Positions 30,403-40,108 of a DNA stretch of 64,000 nt are shown in pieces. Positions within the stretch are counted from its first letter, which is position 1. Each line of letters begins with the position of its first letter. Position numbers and translations under genes: made by a program. Under the pieces are notes generated by a model, which was given only the letters and a program-made list of their open reading frames with translations, did no database searches and was not told where the DNA came from. The stretch is from contig CAJXWZ010000022.1 in the NCBI GenBank assembly GCA_913062815.1, forward strand, positions 1 through 64,000, written 5' to 3'. The stretch is from an uncultured Colwellia sp. Its GTDB lineage: Bacteria > Pseudomonadota > Gammaproteobacteria > Enterobacterales > Alteromonadaceae.

Positions 30403-31353
30403 CTAATCAGCTGAGTGTGGTAAACGACTAGCAACTCTTAATACTGAACTACGAGATCGCACATTTTCTTCGACTTCATTTTTGCTTGGTTTTAATTTTC
30501 GACCAACTAATGCTAACTTTTTGCCTTTATTTAATTCAGCCTCACTGATTGGCAAACCACGAGGTACTTTTTTACCTTGAGAATGCTTTTTCATAAATTG
30601 CTTCACTAGCCTATCTTCTAGCGAATGGAAACTAATGACCACTAGGCGACCGCTTTCAGCAAGTACATTTAAAGAAGCAGCCAACGCCTTTTCAATTTGG
30701 TCTAACTCACTATTAATGTACATACGAATAGCTTGGAAGCTTCGTGTAGCAGGGTGCTTTTTAATTTCTCGTTGTGGTGCTGTGGTTTTGATTAACTTAG
30801 CTAATTGACTTGTACGGGTAAATGGCGTTTCATCACGGGCATCAACAATGGCATTGGCAATGCGCCAAGCATGTTTTTCTTCACCAAAAGTTCTTAAAAC
30901 CCAGGTAATATCTTCTACATCGGCAATGGCTAACCATTCAGCAGCCGTTTGTCCACGAGTGGTATCCATGCGCATATCTAATGGGCCATCTTTCATAAAG
31001 CTAAAACCGCGTTCAGCTTCATCGAGTTGTGGAGACGAAACCCCTAGATCTAAGAGAATACCATTTACTTTGCCCATTAAGTCATGCTGCTGGGCAATAT
31101 CGGCTAAATGAGCAAAGCCTTGATGCTCAATATGAAAGCGCTGATCATCTTTAAATTTTTCAGCGGCGGCGATCGCGCTAAGGTCACGATCAATCGCGAG
31201 TAAACGGCCTTTTTCAGAGAGTTTAGATAGAATTAATGATGAGTGACCACCACGACCAAAAGTACAGTCGATATAGCAGCCGTCGGCATCGATATCTAAG
31301 CCATCAACTGCTTCAGCTAATAAAACAGAAATGTGTGTTTTATCTAATTCCAT
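30403..31353 (-). CDS. rsmH: 16S rRNA (cytosine-1402-N4)-methyltransferase RsmH
   Basis: RsmH (MraW) methylates N4 of C1402 in the ribosomal P site using S-adenosylmethionine. The 316-aa protein has [13 protein letters not shown], the SAM-binding [15 protein letters not shown] and LLAIDRD, the [22 protein letters not shown] segment, and [13 protein letters not shown]. It follows mraZ by 39 nt, as the second gene of the dcw operon. Confidence 0.96.
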   Translation of the reverse strand: MELDKTHISVLLAEAVDGLDIDADGCYIDCTFGRGGHSSLILSKLSEKGRLLAIDRDLSAIAAAEKFKDDQRFHIEHQGFAHLADIAQQHDLMGKVNGILLDLGVSSPQLDEAERGFSFMKDGPLDMRMDTTRGQTAAEWLAIADVEDITWVLRTFGEEKHAWRIANAIVDARDETPFTRTSQLAKLIKTTAPQREIKKHPATRSFQAIRMYINSELDQIEKALAASLNVLAESGRLVVISFHSLEDRLVKQFMKKHSQGKKVPRGLPISEAELNKGKKLALVGRKLKPSKNEVEENVRSRSSVLRVASRLPHSAD

Positions 31354-31392
31354 GTTGTTATTTTTATAACCTTTTATTTATCTTATTGGTTT

Positions 31393-31851
31393 CTACAGTG
31401 ACAAATCTAACAAACGTTCTGTCAATTCAATTTCGCCAGATTGAATTTTACTAATACCTTGGTGCATTTGAGCTTGCCAGGCCGATTCGCTCCAAATTTC
31501 AAACTTTTTCAGCTGTCCAACCAACATTATGGATTTTTCTAAATCCGCATGTTGTCTCAATGGGCCATTGAGCAGTAAACGACCATTTTTATCCATATCA
31601 CAATCGGTGGCATTACCAAGTAAAACTTGCTGTAATAACCGCTCTTGTGGATTCATGCTAGATAAGTTGCACAATTTAAGTTCAATTTCTTCCCATTCAG
31701 GTAAAGGATAAAGTAATAAGCACGGGTGCTGAATATCAACCGTACAGATCATTTTTCCTTGGCAATCAGACAATAGCTCTTCGCGATACCTTGTTGGTAC
31801 CGTGATTCTATTTTTGCTATCAAGCGTGATTGCGCTAGCGCCTCTGAACAT
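31393..31851 (-). CDS. mraZ: Transcriptional regulator MraZ
   Basis: MraZ is a ring-shaped DNA-binding protein with two AbrB-like SpoVT domains. It represses the dcw operon in E. coli through TGGGN repeats. The 152-aa protein begins MFRGASAITLDSKNRITVPTRY and repeats the DxxGR pattern (MDKNGRLLLNGPLRQHA). Matching direct repeats occur upstream (31902-31926). The ATG at 31851 has no strong ribosome binding site. Confidence 0.95.
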   Translation of the reverse strand: MFRGASAITLDSKNRITVPTRYREELLSDCQGKMICTVDIQHPCLLLYPLPEWEEIELKLCNLSSMNPQERLLQQVLLGNATDCDMDKNGRLLLNGPLRQHADLEKSIMLVGQLKKFEIWSESAWQAQMHQGISKIQSGEIELTERLLDLSL

Positions 31852-31901
31852 CGAGTTAATATTGCCTTATTTGCTGACTGGGTAAGTATGAAACTACTAA
31901 G

Positions 31902-31926
31902 ATCCACAATTACCCACTTTTTTCCA
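31902..31926 (-). promoter_or_regulatory. MraZ operator: three TGGRN boxes at 10-bp spacing
   Basis: On the minus strand TGGAA, TGGGT and TGGAT start exactly 10 bp apart (31922-31926, 31912-31916, 31902-31906), about 50-75 bp upstream of mraZ. E. coli MraZ binds three TGGGN repeats separated by 5 bp, the same geometry. This should be the autorepressed promoter of the whole dcw cluster. Confidence 0.8.
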
Positions 31927-32172
31927 CATTGATACAGTTTAGTGACTAAAGCAAACTGATGTCAAGCAAAGAATCGTGAAAAAGATCAACTCAACTACTG
32001 GTCATAACCCCAGTAAAATAAAGGGCTGTGTAAGTTTTTATAGGAAGTGAATGAATTTGTGGGGTTTTGTGGAACAGTCGCCCAGAAATAACTCTAAATT
32101 AGGCTTGAAAAGAATGTTCAGGTGAGAAGAGAGTAATAGAGGGAAAATACAAAGGCAAATAAAAACACTACT

Positions 32173-32202
32173 TAGATAACAGGCAAGCAAGCCTGTTATC
32201 TA
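32173..32202 (-). terminator. Perfect 12-bp hairpin after the acyl-CoA dehydrogenase gene
   Basis: TAGATAACAGGC and its exact complement GCCTGTTATCTA flank a 6-nt loop, 19 nt after the dehydrogenase stop. A T-run on the minus strand starts 8 nt after the stem, further than ideal. It may be a terminator or an mRNA 3'-end stabiliser. Confidence 0.5.
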
Positions 32203-32220
32203 TTAAATGACTAATTTTAA

Positions 32221-34029
32221 CTAAAACAACTCATCGTTAATATCAAACATACAGTCGCAACCCGATTTTGCCGCTGCAATTAATGAAATTCGACGAGGTA
32301 ACACGCGGGTGAAATAATAACGGGCGGTATGCAACTTACTTTGATAGAAGTTATCACCACACTCACCATTACTGTCCTGCTTCGTTAAAGACACTTGTGC
32401 CATTCTTGCCCAAATATAAGCCATAGCGGTATAACCAAATACATGCAGATAGTCATTAGCTGATGCACCAAGCTCGTTAATATTAGCTTCCGATTTAGTT
32501 AATAACTCTGTGGTCAATTCAGTCAAATCATTTACTGCTTCAGTCAAAGGTGCGATAAATTCGGCCATACCTGCTTCATTTTGATTGTCATCAATATATG
32601 CACTGACTTCATCAGTAAATACCTTTAACAAAACGCCTTTTGAGCTTGCGACCTTTCTAACCAGTAGATCCATCGCTTGAATACCATTGGTGCCTTCATA
32701 AATTTGGGTGATTCTGGCATCTCGAACTAATTGCTCTTGCCCCCACTCTCGAATAAAACCATGCCCACCAAAAACTTGCTGGCCGGTAACGGTATTTTCA
32801 AAACCAATATCCGTAAAGAATGCTTTGGCTACAGGGGTCATTAATGCAGCCAGTGCTTCACCTTTTTGCTGCTCTTCACCTTCGCCATAAGTAGCATAAT
32901 CTAGTTGCATGGCAATATATGAAGATAATGCTCGAGAGCCTTCGTTTAATGCTTTCATGTTGAGCAACATACGACGGACATCGCCATGAACCATAATTGA
33001 GTCTGCTTCTTGCGCTGGGTTTTTAACCCCCTTTACTTTACTGTCTAGCGCACGACCTTGCAGTCGATCTTTGGCATATTCAAGTGCATTTTGATATGAA
33101 CGTACCGCCGCACCTAGGCCTTGAATACCCACACCAATACGTTCAAAATTCATCATAGTGAACATGCACGCTAGGCCTTTGTTTAACTCACCAATTAAGT
33201 AACCTTGTGATTCATCAAAATTCATCACACAAGTCGCAGAGGCATGAATACCCATTTTATGCTCAATTGAGCCACAACTTACCTTATTATGTTCACCTAA
33301 AGTTTCGTCGTCATTGACATTAAATTTAGGAACTAAAAACAGAGAAATGCCACGTGGTCCTGCAGGAGCGTCGGGAAGCTTGGCTAGTACCAGGTGTACG
33401 ATATTTTCAGTAAGGTCATGTTCACCACCAGTTATAAAGATTTTGTTACCGGTGATACTATAACTACCATCATCTTGTGGTATTGCTTTGGTACGAATAA
33501 TACCTAAATCAGAGCCTGCATGGGCCTCAGTTAAACACATTGATGCTGACCAATCACCAGAGTACATTCGAGTTAAATAGCGTTCTTTTAATTCATCACT
33601 ACCATGCTTTGCCAGTGATAAGGCTGCACCTGCAGTCAATACGGGGTAAAGGGCAAAAGAAATATCAGCACTGCATAACATTTCTTCGTGTAAAGCAGTC
33701 AGCATTTTAGGCATGCCCATACCGCCATAATTCACATCACCACCTAGAGCAGTCCAACCACCTTCGGCGTAAGTATTAAAAGCTTCTTTATAACCGGGTG
33801 CTGTAGTGACAACACCGTCGCTAAAACTGACACCTATTTCATCTCCCTGACGAGCTATAGGAGCAAGTTCTTGCTCCGCTATTTTGGCACATTCTTGTAA
33901 TATGGCTTGGGCGGTATCTTTATCGACTTGTTCAGCTAACTTAGGTAATTTTTGCCACATATCATCAGCTTTAAATACCTCATAAAGCAAAAAACTCATA
34001 TCTTTCAATGGAACTTTATATTCAGCCAC
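32221..34029 (-). CDS. Acyl-CoA dehydrogenase, long (about 600 aa) type
   Basis: This FAD enzyme catalyses the alpha-beta oxidation of an acyl-CoA. At 602 aa it is of the long type with an extra C-terminal domain, related to FadE-like and DmdC (methylmercaptopropionyl-CoA dehydrogenase) proteins. Signatures are MCLTEAHAGSDLG and GNKIFITGGEHD (FAD and substrate binding), NFERIGVGIQG, and QVFGGHGFIREWGQEQLVRDARITQIYEGTNGIQ with the catalytic Glu. The N-terminus MAEYKVPLKDMSFLLYEVF is typical of this subgroup. The substrate cannot be told from sequence; it is not in an operon. Confidence 0.85.
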   Translation of the reverse strand: MAEYKVPLKDMSFLLYEVFKADDMWQKLPKLAEQVDKDTAQAILQECAKIAEQELAPIARQGDEIGVSFSDGVVTTAPGYKEAFNTYAEGGWTALGGDVNYGGMGMPKMLTALHEEMLCSADISFALYPVLTAGAALSLAKHGSDELKERYLTRMYSGDWSASMCLTEAHAGSDLGIIRTKAIPQDDGSYSITGNKIFITGGEHDLTENIVHLVLAKLPDAPAGPRGISLFLVPKFNVNDDETLGEHNKVSCGSIEHKMGIHASATCVMNFDESQGYLIGELNKGLACMFTMMNFERIGVGIQGLGAAVRSYQNALEYAKDRLQGRALDSKVKGVKNPAQEADSIMVHGDVRRMLLNMKALNEGSRALSSYIAMQLDYATYGEGEEQQKGEALAALMTPVAKAFFTDIGFENTVTGQQVFGGHGFIREWGQEQLVRDARITQIYEGTNGIQAMDLLVRKVASSKGVLLKVFTDEVSAYIDDNQNEAGMAEFIAPLTEAVNDLTELTTELLTKSEANINELGASANDYLHVFGYTAMAYIWARMAQVSLTKQDSNGECGDNFYQSKLHTARYYFTRVLPRRISLIAAAKSGCDCMFDINDELF

Positions 34030-34210
34030 AATAACCCCTTATGTATTTAGTTAACTTAGTCGCGAGCATGTTCGAACAAACAATTAAAACAGTTGTTTGA
34101 ATACTACCTTAAAACCAATAAAAGTAAAGTTTTGAACCAAAATAATTGATGTTTCACCAATCCTTGAGTTAGTGTTAAACATAAGTATAGAAAACCTGTT
34201 AGGAAATACG

Positions 34211-35170
34211 GTGAAAAACATCAAAATATTACTTTGTTTTGGCTTTTTGTTTATTGCTACTGTGCACGCTGAGCAAATAAGCTTTTCGAAACATCCACAA
34301 CAGGATGAATATATCTTCAAATACCAGTGGCTTGATCATGATAAACAGCGACAAGCGATGACGTTTTCCCTAGCAAATCCAGCCCTATTTGAACGCTTTA
34401 GAATGTTGAAAGTATATCAAAGTGATTTCGCCAACAAAGCAATAATGCACTCGGTAAGAAAAAAACTGAGATCGCAGCCATTAAAAGGGGCACACGCCAT
34501 TTTTAAACAACAAGATGGTAAAACTGTGGTGCAAGTAAAAGGGTTAAAGGATGAAGATGTCGCACTGGCTTATCAGAAAGTTAAAGAGATAGAGCGACAA
34601 GCTATAGATGAGTATTTCAAAAATAATTATTTTCAATTATTCACCACCCATGATCAGCAAAGAGGAGTCAAAGTAGATCATGTTAATATTGCCAGCGATT
34701 CTGTCAGTGACTTTAAAGTACTCAAACCAATAATCTTAGATAAAGTAGCCATTGAAAATATTCGTAAGGTTACTGACTATGTACTCGCTTTTGTGCAAAG
34801 CATTCCCTACTCAACGTTAGAATCTCGCTTAACCTCTTCAGGCGCAGGCTTTAATCCACCCGCAAAATTATTGTTCGAAAATCAAGGCGACTGTGATAGT
34901 AAAATGGCGTTAACCGCAACAATATTGCGCGCGTTGATGCCCAGAATTGATATGGCAATGATTTATATTGATCAACATGCTTTTATTGGTATTGCACTTC
35001 CCGGCGAAGTTGGCGAAATGACCATTGAATATGAGGGGGTAAGCTATTTATTAGGCGAGCCAACAGGACCTGCACTATATCGATTAGGTCAATTAGCGCC
35101 AGAGTCAGAATTAGCCATTGATCAAGGCAGGTATACTATTGAGGCCTTCCACTCTGATGGACGTTATTAG
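34211..35170 (+). CDS. Secreted transglutaminase-like (papain-fold) protein
   Basis: This protein of about 319 aa starts at a GTG preceded by AGGA. It has a signal peptide (MKNIKILLCFGFLFIATVHA, cleaved before EQ). The C-terminal half resembles a transglutaminase-like core: NQGDCDSKMALTATILRAL supplies the Cys, the later QHAFIGIAL the His, and LGEPTG a possible acid. The N-terminal half has a helical segment (DVALAYQKVKEIERQ). I do not recognise a named family; the catalytic assignment is by pattern only. It stands alone, divergent from the acyl-CoA dehydrogenase. Confidence 0.6.
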   Translation: MKNIKILLCFGFLFIATVHAEQISFSKHPQQDEYIFKYQWLDHDKQRQAMTFSLANPALFERFRMLKVYQSDFANKAIMHSVRKKLRSQPLKGAHAIFKQQDGKTVVQVKGLKDEDVALAYQKVKEIERQAIDEYFKNNYFQLFTTHDQQRGVKVDHVNIASDSVSDFKVLKPIILDKVAIENIRKVTDYVLAFVQSIPYSTLESRLTSSGAGFNPPAKLLFENQGDCDSKMALTATILRALMPRIDMAMIYIDQHAFIGIALPGEVGEMTIEYEGVSYLLGEPTGPALYRLGQLAPESELAIDQGRYTIEAFHSDGRY

Positions 35171-35200
35171 TTTTTCTGTTTGAGTAAGCTTTAAGATAGT

Positions 35201-36133
35201 TTACTGTTCAGCTTCGATAAGTTCTGTTAAAAAAGTCATGCTCGGGGCAAAGAATGCCGCTCCAGTCTCTGCTTGTGTATATTTTAATAGATGATCAACA
35301 TTGCCATGCTCATCCCCATGAATCATGCTTGTTAATATTATTTCAAATGGTTCAGGTGACTGGCAATAAGAAACAAAAAATAAGCCTTGGCGCTTCATGT
35401 CACCATAAGGCATGCTTTGCCTAAGAATTTCTATAGAATCACCATGTTCATCTTTTAAGCTGGTACGCTTGGTATGTGCTGTTAAAGGTTTTACTTCATT
35501 TTCATATTCAACATTTTCTAGCTTTGTACGTCCATAAACATCTTCTTGTTCTTGAGCTTTTAAAGAGCCCCAAAGTGTTAAATTATGCTGATAGCGTTGC
35601 GTGTGCAAATAACTACCGCTAGCAAAGGTTTCATCGTCACAGTTTTTCACCAGTGCTACTTTTCTGCGATGCATACCTTGGGGATTTTCAGTACCATCAA
35701 CAAATCCGGTTAAATCACGACCATCTAAAAAACGAAATGCTTGAATTTGTTCGATTAACTCAACACTTTCTGCCAGTAATTGGCATACTTTTGAGCTAAC
35801 AATATGATTAACATCAGCCCGATCACTACGGATCTCTATGTAAATATCAACATTACTACTGGGGGCAATGCGATCTTCACTATTCATTGATGGAAAAGCT
35901 TTCAGTAATGCCGGTCGTGCCTTTGGGTAAAACTCATCCCAATAATTTGCGCCAATAGCAATAACTCCGATTAAATTAGCTTCTGAATACTGATCGGCAT
36001 AATCATCAAATAATGCCGGAAGGCGAGACAAAGCCGCCCTAACAAAAGCATTTTTATCATCTAATACATTAAATAATAAATAACTACCGTGTAAATTAGG
36101 CTCTGCGCAAATACCAAATTGTTCTCTAGCCAT
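35201..36133 (-). CDS. DyP-type heme peroxidase (YfeX-like)
   Basis: This 310-aa protein belongs to the dye-decolorising peroxidases. The distal GxxDG motif is present as GFVDGTENPQG with the catalytic Asp; a likely distal Arg is in ILRQSMPYGD, and the proximal heme His is probably in TAHTKRTSL. No signal peptide is seen, so it is cytoplasmic like YfeX rather than Tat-exported like EfeB. Its physiological substrate is unknown. It precedes no obvious partner gene such as encapsulin. Confidence 0.85.
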   Translation of the reverse strand: MAREQFGICAEPNLHGSYLLFNVLDDKNAFVRAALSRLPALFDDYADQYSEANLIGVIAIGANYWDEFYPKARPALLKAFPSMNSEDRIAPSSNVDIYIEIRSDRADVNHIVSSKVCQLLAESVELIEQIQAFRFLDGRDLTGFVDGTENPQGMHRRKVALVKNCDDETFASGSYLHTQRYQHNLTLWGSLKAQEQEDVYGRTKLENVEYENEVKPLTAHTKRTSLKDEHGDSIEILRQSMPYGDMKRQGLFFVSYCQSPEPFEIILTSMIHGDEHGNVDHLLKYTQAETGAAFFAPSMTFLTELIEAEQ

Positions 36134-36198
36134 TTGAAATTCCAGTAATAAAAAAGTAATTCATATTTAACTATTGTACACAAGAATAGTTAATTTAG

Positions 36199-37098
36199 TT
36201 ACATCACTTGCCATAATTCTTTGCTATCTTTACACATTATCTTTTCTAATTTTTCTTGTTGGTTTTTAAAGCTATTGACAAAGACTAATTTATGACAGGT
36301 TAAACCTTCACGTTTAAATGGCGCTTGTTTTGTTATTGTGCCTCGATTACCACTGTTATCATTTTGCCAAAAGGCCTGACTTTTCGATTGGTTATTCAAT
36401 AAACTAAGGACTTTTTCTTGCATCAAAACTACGTCATTAGCAACAAGAAACTTGGCGGAACGCGATTGAGTATCGACCATACCGGTTAATCCGGCAACCA
36501 TTTCTTTAGGTAGAGAGATAACACCCTTTAGAAAGCCTGATACTAGGCCGCTACTTGCTTCTTTACCAATAGTCTTAGCATCAAGAATAATATTTTCAAC
36601 GCGTGTTAAATACTGAGGTATATTAGCGCGAGACTGCTCAATCTCTGCAATGTATTTGGTTGAATGGGCTCTCCACAGGCTCAATTCAATAATTCCTTTA
36701 TTACTTGATGCGACAACTTCATCAACTCGAACTAAAGCCTTAGGTAGGTCTTGTTGTAGTTTTTGCATTTGCATTTCAATAGCCGCTAGGTGCTGCCACA
36801 AAATAGGAAGTTGCTGCAAGTATTGCTCACTTTGCGCCAAACTTAGTGCAAGTAGAGGCCTAGTTTGATCAATTTGGCTTAGCATTGCTGGCACTTGTGC
36901 ATTAACAACGGACCTAACTTGCGTTACTTCAGCCCGAACTAATTTAACTTCCTCAACAATAGTGCTGATATGTGGAGTCATCTTATTAACCGTTTGAACA
37001 AAATCGGGTATTGCTTTAGTGAAACTAAGTAATGCATACGCAAAGTAAGCAATAGCCAAAGCAAGCATGGCTTGAGAAATTGAAAACTTACTTATCAT
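36199..37098 (-). CDS. Unrecognised membrane-anchored coiled-coil protein
   Basis: This protein of about 299 aa begins MISKFSISQAMLALAIAYFAYALL, one membrane helix, followed by a long region with heptad-like patterns (about 35-190). A C-terminal module has two cysteines (CHKLVF...IMCKDSKELWQVM), a pattern that vaguely recalls the C-terminus of some bacterial surface-antigen domains. I chose the start at 37098 because it overlaps the histidine kinase stop by 11 nt and has no upstream signal; the frame is open 15 codons further. Coupling with the kinase suggests a linked function, but none is known to me. Confidence 0.6.
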   Translation of the reverse strand: MISKFSISQAMLALAIAYFAYALLSFTKAIPDFVQTVNKMTPHISTIVEEVKLVRAEVTQVRSVVNAQVPAMLSQIDQTRPLLALSLAQSEQYLQQLPILWQHLAAIEMQMQKLQQDLPKALVRVDEVVASSNKGIIELSLWRAHSTKYIAEIEQSRANIPQYLTRVENIILDAKTIGKEASSGLVSGFLKGVISLPKEMVAGLTGMVDTQSRSAKFLVANDVVLMQEKVLSLLNNQSKSQAFWQNDNSGNRGTITKQAPFKREGLTCHKLVFVNSFKNQQEKLEKIMCKDSKELWQVM

Positions 37099-39937
37099 TT
37101 TTGCTAACAACACTATGATTATGCTGAACTGAATTAATTTCATCTAGTAAACAGTGTGTTAAGTCATCAACTTGTTCCTCTTTAGAATTTTTGATGGCTA
37201 TCTCTAAGTCACTCGCTGTTTGCGATAATTCAGCAAAACCAAACATTTTTGCTGCTCCTGCTAACTTATGAGCTTCCCTCGCTAAACTTTTAATATTATG
37301 ACTTTGTCTAAATTGTTCAATGGCTAACTTATCAATAGATAAATTAGCCACAAATGACTGTACGAGATCAGTTAAATCAATATCATCCGCAGTGTTGCTG
37401 CCAAATTCAGCACCACCGATGGTCTCAGAGTAATGTTGCGCTATGGTTGCTAAAAAGGTTTCTCGTTCAATAGGTTTTTTAAGATGGCCATCAAAACCAA
37501 GGGATAAATACTGGGCAATTTCATGTGACATTGCATTGGCTGTCAATGCGTATATTGGTTGCTTGTAACCAAGCTCTCGTAACTTCTCCAACGCTTGTAT
37601 ACCATCCATTTCCGGCATTTGTATATCGAGTAAAACAACTTCAGGTTGATAAGTAACACAAAGGTCAACCGCTTCTACGCCATTGCTTGCTTCAATAACA
37701 TCAACGCCTAAGCCCATTAAAAGCCGAGCGATTAACCGCCGGTTATCATCATGGTCATCGGCAAGGAGAATTTTTCCTGTATAATGCGTATGCTCTTGCG
37801 TTTGGGTGATATGCTCATTATCGTAGATTTTTTCATTGGGCAAAGTTGCATAAATTTCGCCGAACGGTAACTTAAAAACAAAGCTACTGCCATGGTCTAA
37901 TTGGCTTGTTACCGTAATATTTCCATCCATTACTCTGGCTAATTGCTCTGACAAAAATAAACCTAGGCCTGAACCAGAGAAACGCCTACTTATACTATTA
38001 TCCCCCTGAGTAAACATATTAAATACTTTAATAATTTGCCCTTCACTCATACCTATTCCAGTATCAGTTACGGTAAAAAAAAGTGTTTTATCTATGATAG
38101 CAATATCTAAAGTCACCCAACCTTCACTCGTGAACTTGATAGCATTAGAGCAAAGATTGATTAAAATTTGTTTTAAACGTAAGCCATCGATATCAATTAT
38201 AAATGGGCTAGGTAAATGATGGGTAATGGTAAATGACAGGCCCTTACGCTGAGCTTGCTCAGTAAAAATGTCATTCAATTTATTTACTATGGTGTGTAGA
38301 TCTTGTTTTTGATTTTCCAGTTCAAACTTGTTCGCTTCAATTTTACTTAAGTCTAGAATATCATTAATTAATTGCAGTAAAAGTAAACTGTTACTATGAA
38401 TAACTTCAACTTCTTTCACTGTGCTGGCATTGTCGAAATCGCCATGGATAATGGCTTCTGCTTGCCCAATCACAGCCGTTAATGGTGTTCTGATTTCATG
38501 ACTCATGTTGGCTAAAAACTGACTTTTTATTGAGTTAGCACTTTGTAGTTCTTGAGTTAAAAATTCTAACGTTTCTGTGCGTTGTTTTACCCTATTATCT
38601 AATTCTTTATTTAGATTGTGTTCAAGGTAGCGCCGATATATTAAAAACAACATCACTAGTAATAAGATAACGCCCAAGACAATAAGTTGACTTTGTTGCT
38701 CAGCTTTAATTAACTCTAGTTGTTGCAGCTTTTTACTTTGCTGTAAACTGCTTACTTGTTGGGTTAGTTGGTCCGATTCAAATAAAGCAATTTGTTCATT
38801 AAGGGTTTTGTTTGATTGTTTTAATTGCGCTTTTTGATAATTCAACTGCGTTTGTAGTGCTTTTTTAGTTTGGTTATCCGCAGCATAAATAAGTGACATC
38901 AAGCTCAAATTTTCATGTATCAGACCTTGATAGCCCATTTTTTCAGCTATCGTATTTGAAAGCTCTACATTACGGCGTGCTTCTTCAATACCACCCTGAT
39001 AAAAATATACTTTTGCTAGTGTTTGTAAGCTACCCGCGTAGGCTTTTTGATGACCCGTTTTTTTACTCACCTCTATACCCAATAGAGCATAATTCAATGC
39101 TTTATCTGGTTGAGATAACTCAAAGTTTACTTCTGCAATATTATGAAGTTGTGATGCTTCGTCAAAAAAAAGTTGGTGTTGCTGAAAGTAAGCTAACGCT
39201 TTTAATATATTAAGCTCTGCTTTTTGATATTGACCTGAATAGCGAAATGAAATCCCTAGATCTCCAGTAGCCTTCGCAACGCCATAGTCATCTCCTATTT
39301 CAGTCCTTCTTATGATCACGTCTTCTAACATACTAATAGCAATATCGAAGCGACGTAGACTGATATAAAGTGTAGCCAAATTATAGCGCACATCAATTTT
39401 GTCCATTTCACTGCCATAACGTTGATATAAGGGCTCGGCTTGCTGATAGCTATTAAGAGCAGCAATAGCCCTTCCTTGTGCTGTTTGGACCAAAGCTATA
39501 TTGTTTAATAAATTCGCTTGTTTAATAGCAACTTCATCTGAAAGGGACTGCTTTTGAAAATAAGTTAATGCCGCCTGATATGCAGTATATGCCTGCTCAT
39601 ACTTACCTTGATAATATGAGATAACACCAATCAACTTATCTGCTTGGGCTTGTAATGAAAGGAAACGCTTTTGTTGAGCAATATGCTTGGCTTGTTGGCT
39701 CGTTAATAGGGCCTTAGGTAAGTCACCTAATGATAAGTAATTTCCAGCTTGTAGTATTAATACCTTGATTCGCTGTTGCGAACTTAAGCCATTATTTAAT
39801 AATTTATCCAGCTCATTGATTGCAACAGCTTTATCTTCTTGCTGCTTTATCGTCTCTAATTGCTCAGTAATATCTATTGCATGAACATGCGCACAGCATA
39901 AAAAGAGATAGCTTGATATCAGCAAAATACAACGCAT
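37088..39937 (-). CDS. TPR-sensor hybrid histidine kinase with receiver and HPt
   Basis: This 949-aa membrane signalling protein starts with a signal peptide (MRCILLISSYLFLCCAHVHA). A periplasmic TPR array (about 30-390) is followed by a membrane helix (about 416-436), HisKA with phospho-His H480 (MSHEIRTPL), HATPase_c (NLCSNAIKFT, GTGIGM-like, GSGLGL), a receiver domain with D771 (LLDIQMPEMDG), and an HPt domain with H890 (AHKLAGAAKMFGF). The full relay sits in one chain. The ATG at 39937 has an AAGG 6 nt upstream; an earlier in-frame ATG at 39994 is possible. The output regulator is not in the window. Confidence 0.88.
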   Translation of the reverse strand: MRCILLISSYLFLCCAHVHAIDITEQLETIKQQEDKAVAINELDKLLNNGLSSQQRIKVLILQAGNYLSLGDLPKALLTSQQAKHIAQQKRFLSLQAQADKLIGVISYYQGKYEQAYTAYQAALTYFQKQSLSDEVAIKQANLLNNIALVQTAQGRAIAALNSYQQAEPLYQRYGSEMDKIDVRYNLATLYISLRRFDIAISMLEDVIIRRTEIGDDYGVAKATGDLGISFRYSGQYQKAELNILKALAYFQQHQLFFDEASQLHNIAEVNFELSQPDKALNYALLGIEVSKKTGHQKAYAGSLQTLAKVYFYQGGIEEARRNVELSNTIAEKMGYQGLIHENLSLMSLIYAADNQTKKALQTQLNYQKAQLKQSNKTLNEQIALFESDQLTQQVSSLQQSKKLQQLELIKAEQQSQLIVLGVILLLVMLFLIYRRYLEHNLNKELDNRVKQRTETLEFLTQELQSANSIKSQFLANMSHEIRTPLTAVIGQAEAIIHGDFDNASTVKEVEVIHSNSLLLLQLINDILDLSKIEANKFELENQKQDLHTIVNKLNDIFTEQAQRKGLSFTITHHLPSPFIIDIDGLRLKQILINLCSNAIKFTSEGWVTLDIAIIDKTLFFTVTDTGIGMSEGQIIKVFNMFTQGDNSISRRFSGSGLGLFLSEQLARVMDGNITVTSQLDHGSSFVFKLPFGEIYATLPNEKIYDNEHITQTQEHTHYTGKILLADDHDDNRRLIARLLMGLGVDVIEASNGVEAVDLCVTYQPEVVLLDIQMPEMDGIQALEKLRELGYKQPIYALTANAMSHEIAQYLSLGFDGHLKKPIERETFLATIAQHYSETIGGAEFGSNTADDIDLTDLVQSFVANLSIDKLAIEQFRQSHNIKSLAREAHKLAGAAKMFGFAELSQTASDLEIAIKNSKEEQVDDLTHCLLDEINSVQHNHSVVSKNDK

Positions 39938-40108
39938 AGTAAACCTTAAACAAACCCTAACAAGACAAATGATATTTGTGTTTATATATAGCATTTATCC
40001 CTAAAAAATGTAACTTTTCATTATATAAGCTAACCATGAGTAAGTTAGTTGAATTAGCTTACAACTACTATTATCATGCTCAGATACTTTTAATATTAAA
40101 CCATAATT

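Larger units (their letters stand above)
31852..32220. other. 369-bp region between mraZ and the acyl-CoA dehydrogenase gene
   Basis: The region holds the MraZ boxes (31902-31926), a plus-strand pair of TGGRN repeats at 10-bp spacing (32060-32074), and a 12-bp perfect hairpin near the dehydrogenase stop (32173-32202). No protein gene is convincing. The pair on the opposite strand might be chance. Confidence 0.6.

Noticed and set aside
31990..32020. ACTGG...CCAGT inverted repeat upstream of mraZ
   Set aside because: Only a 5-bp stem without T-run; expected by chance.
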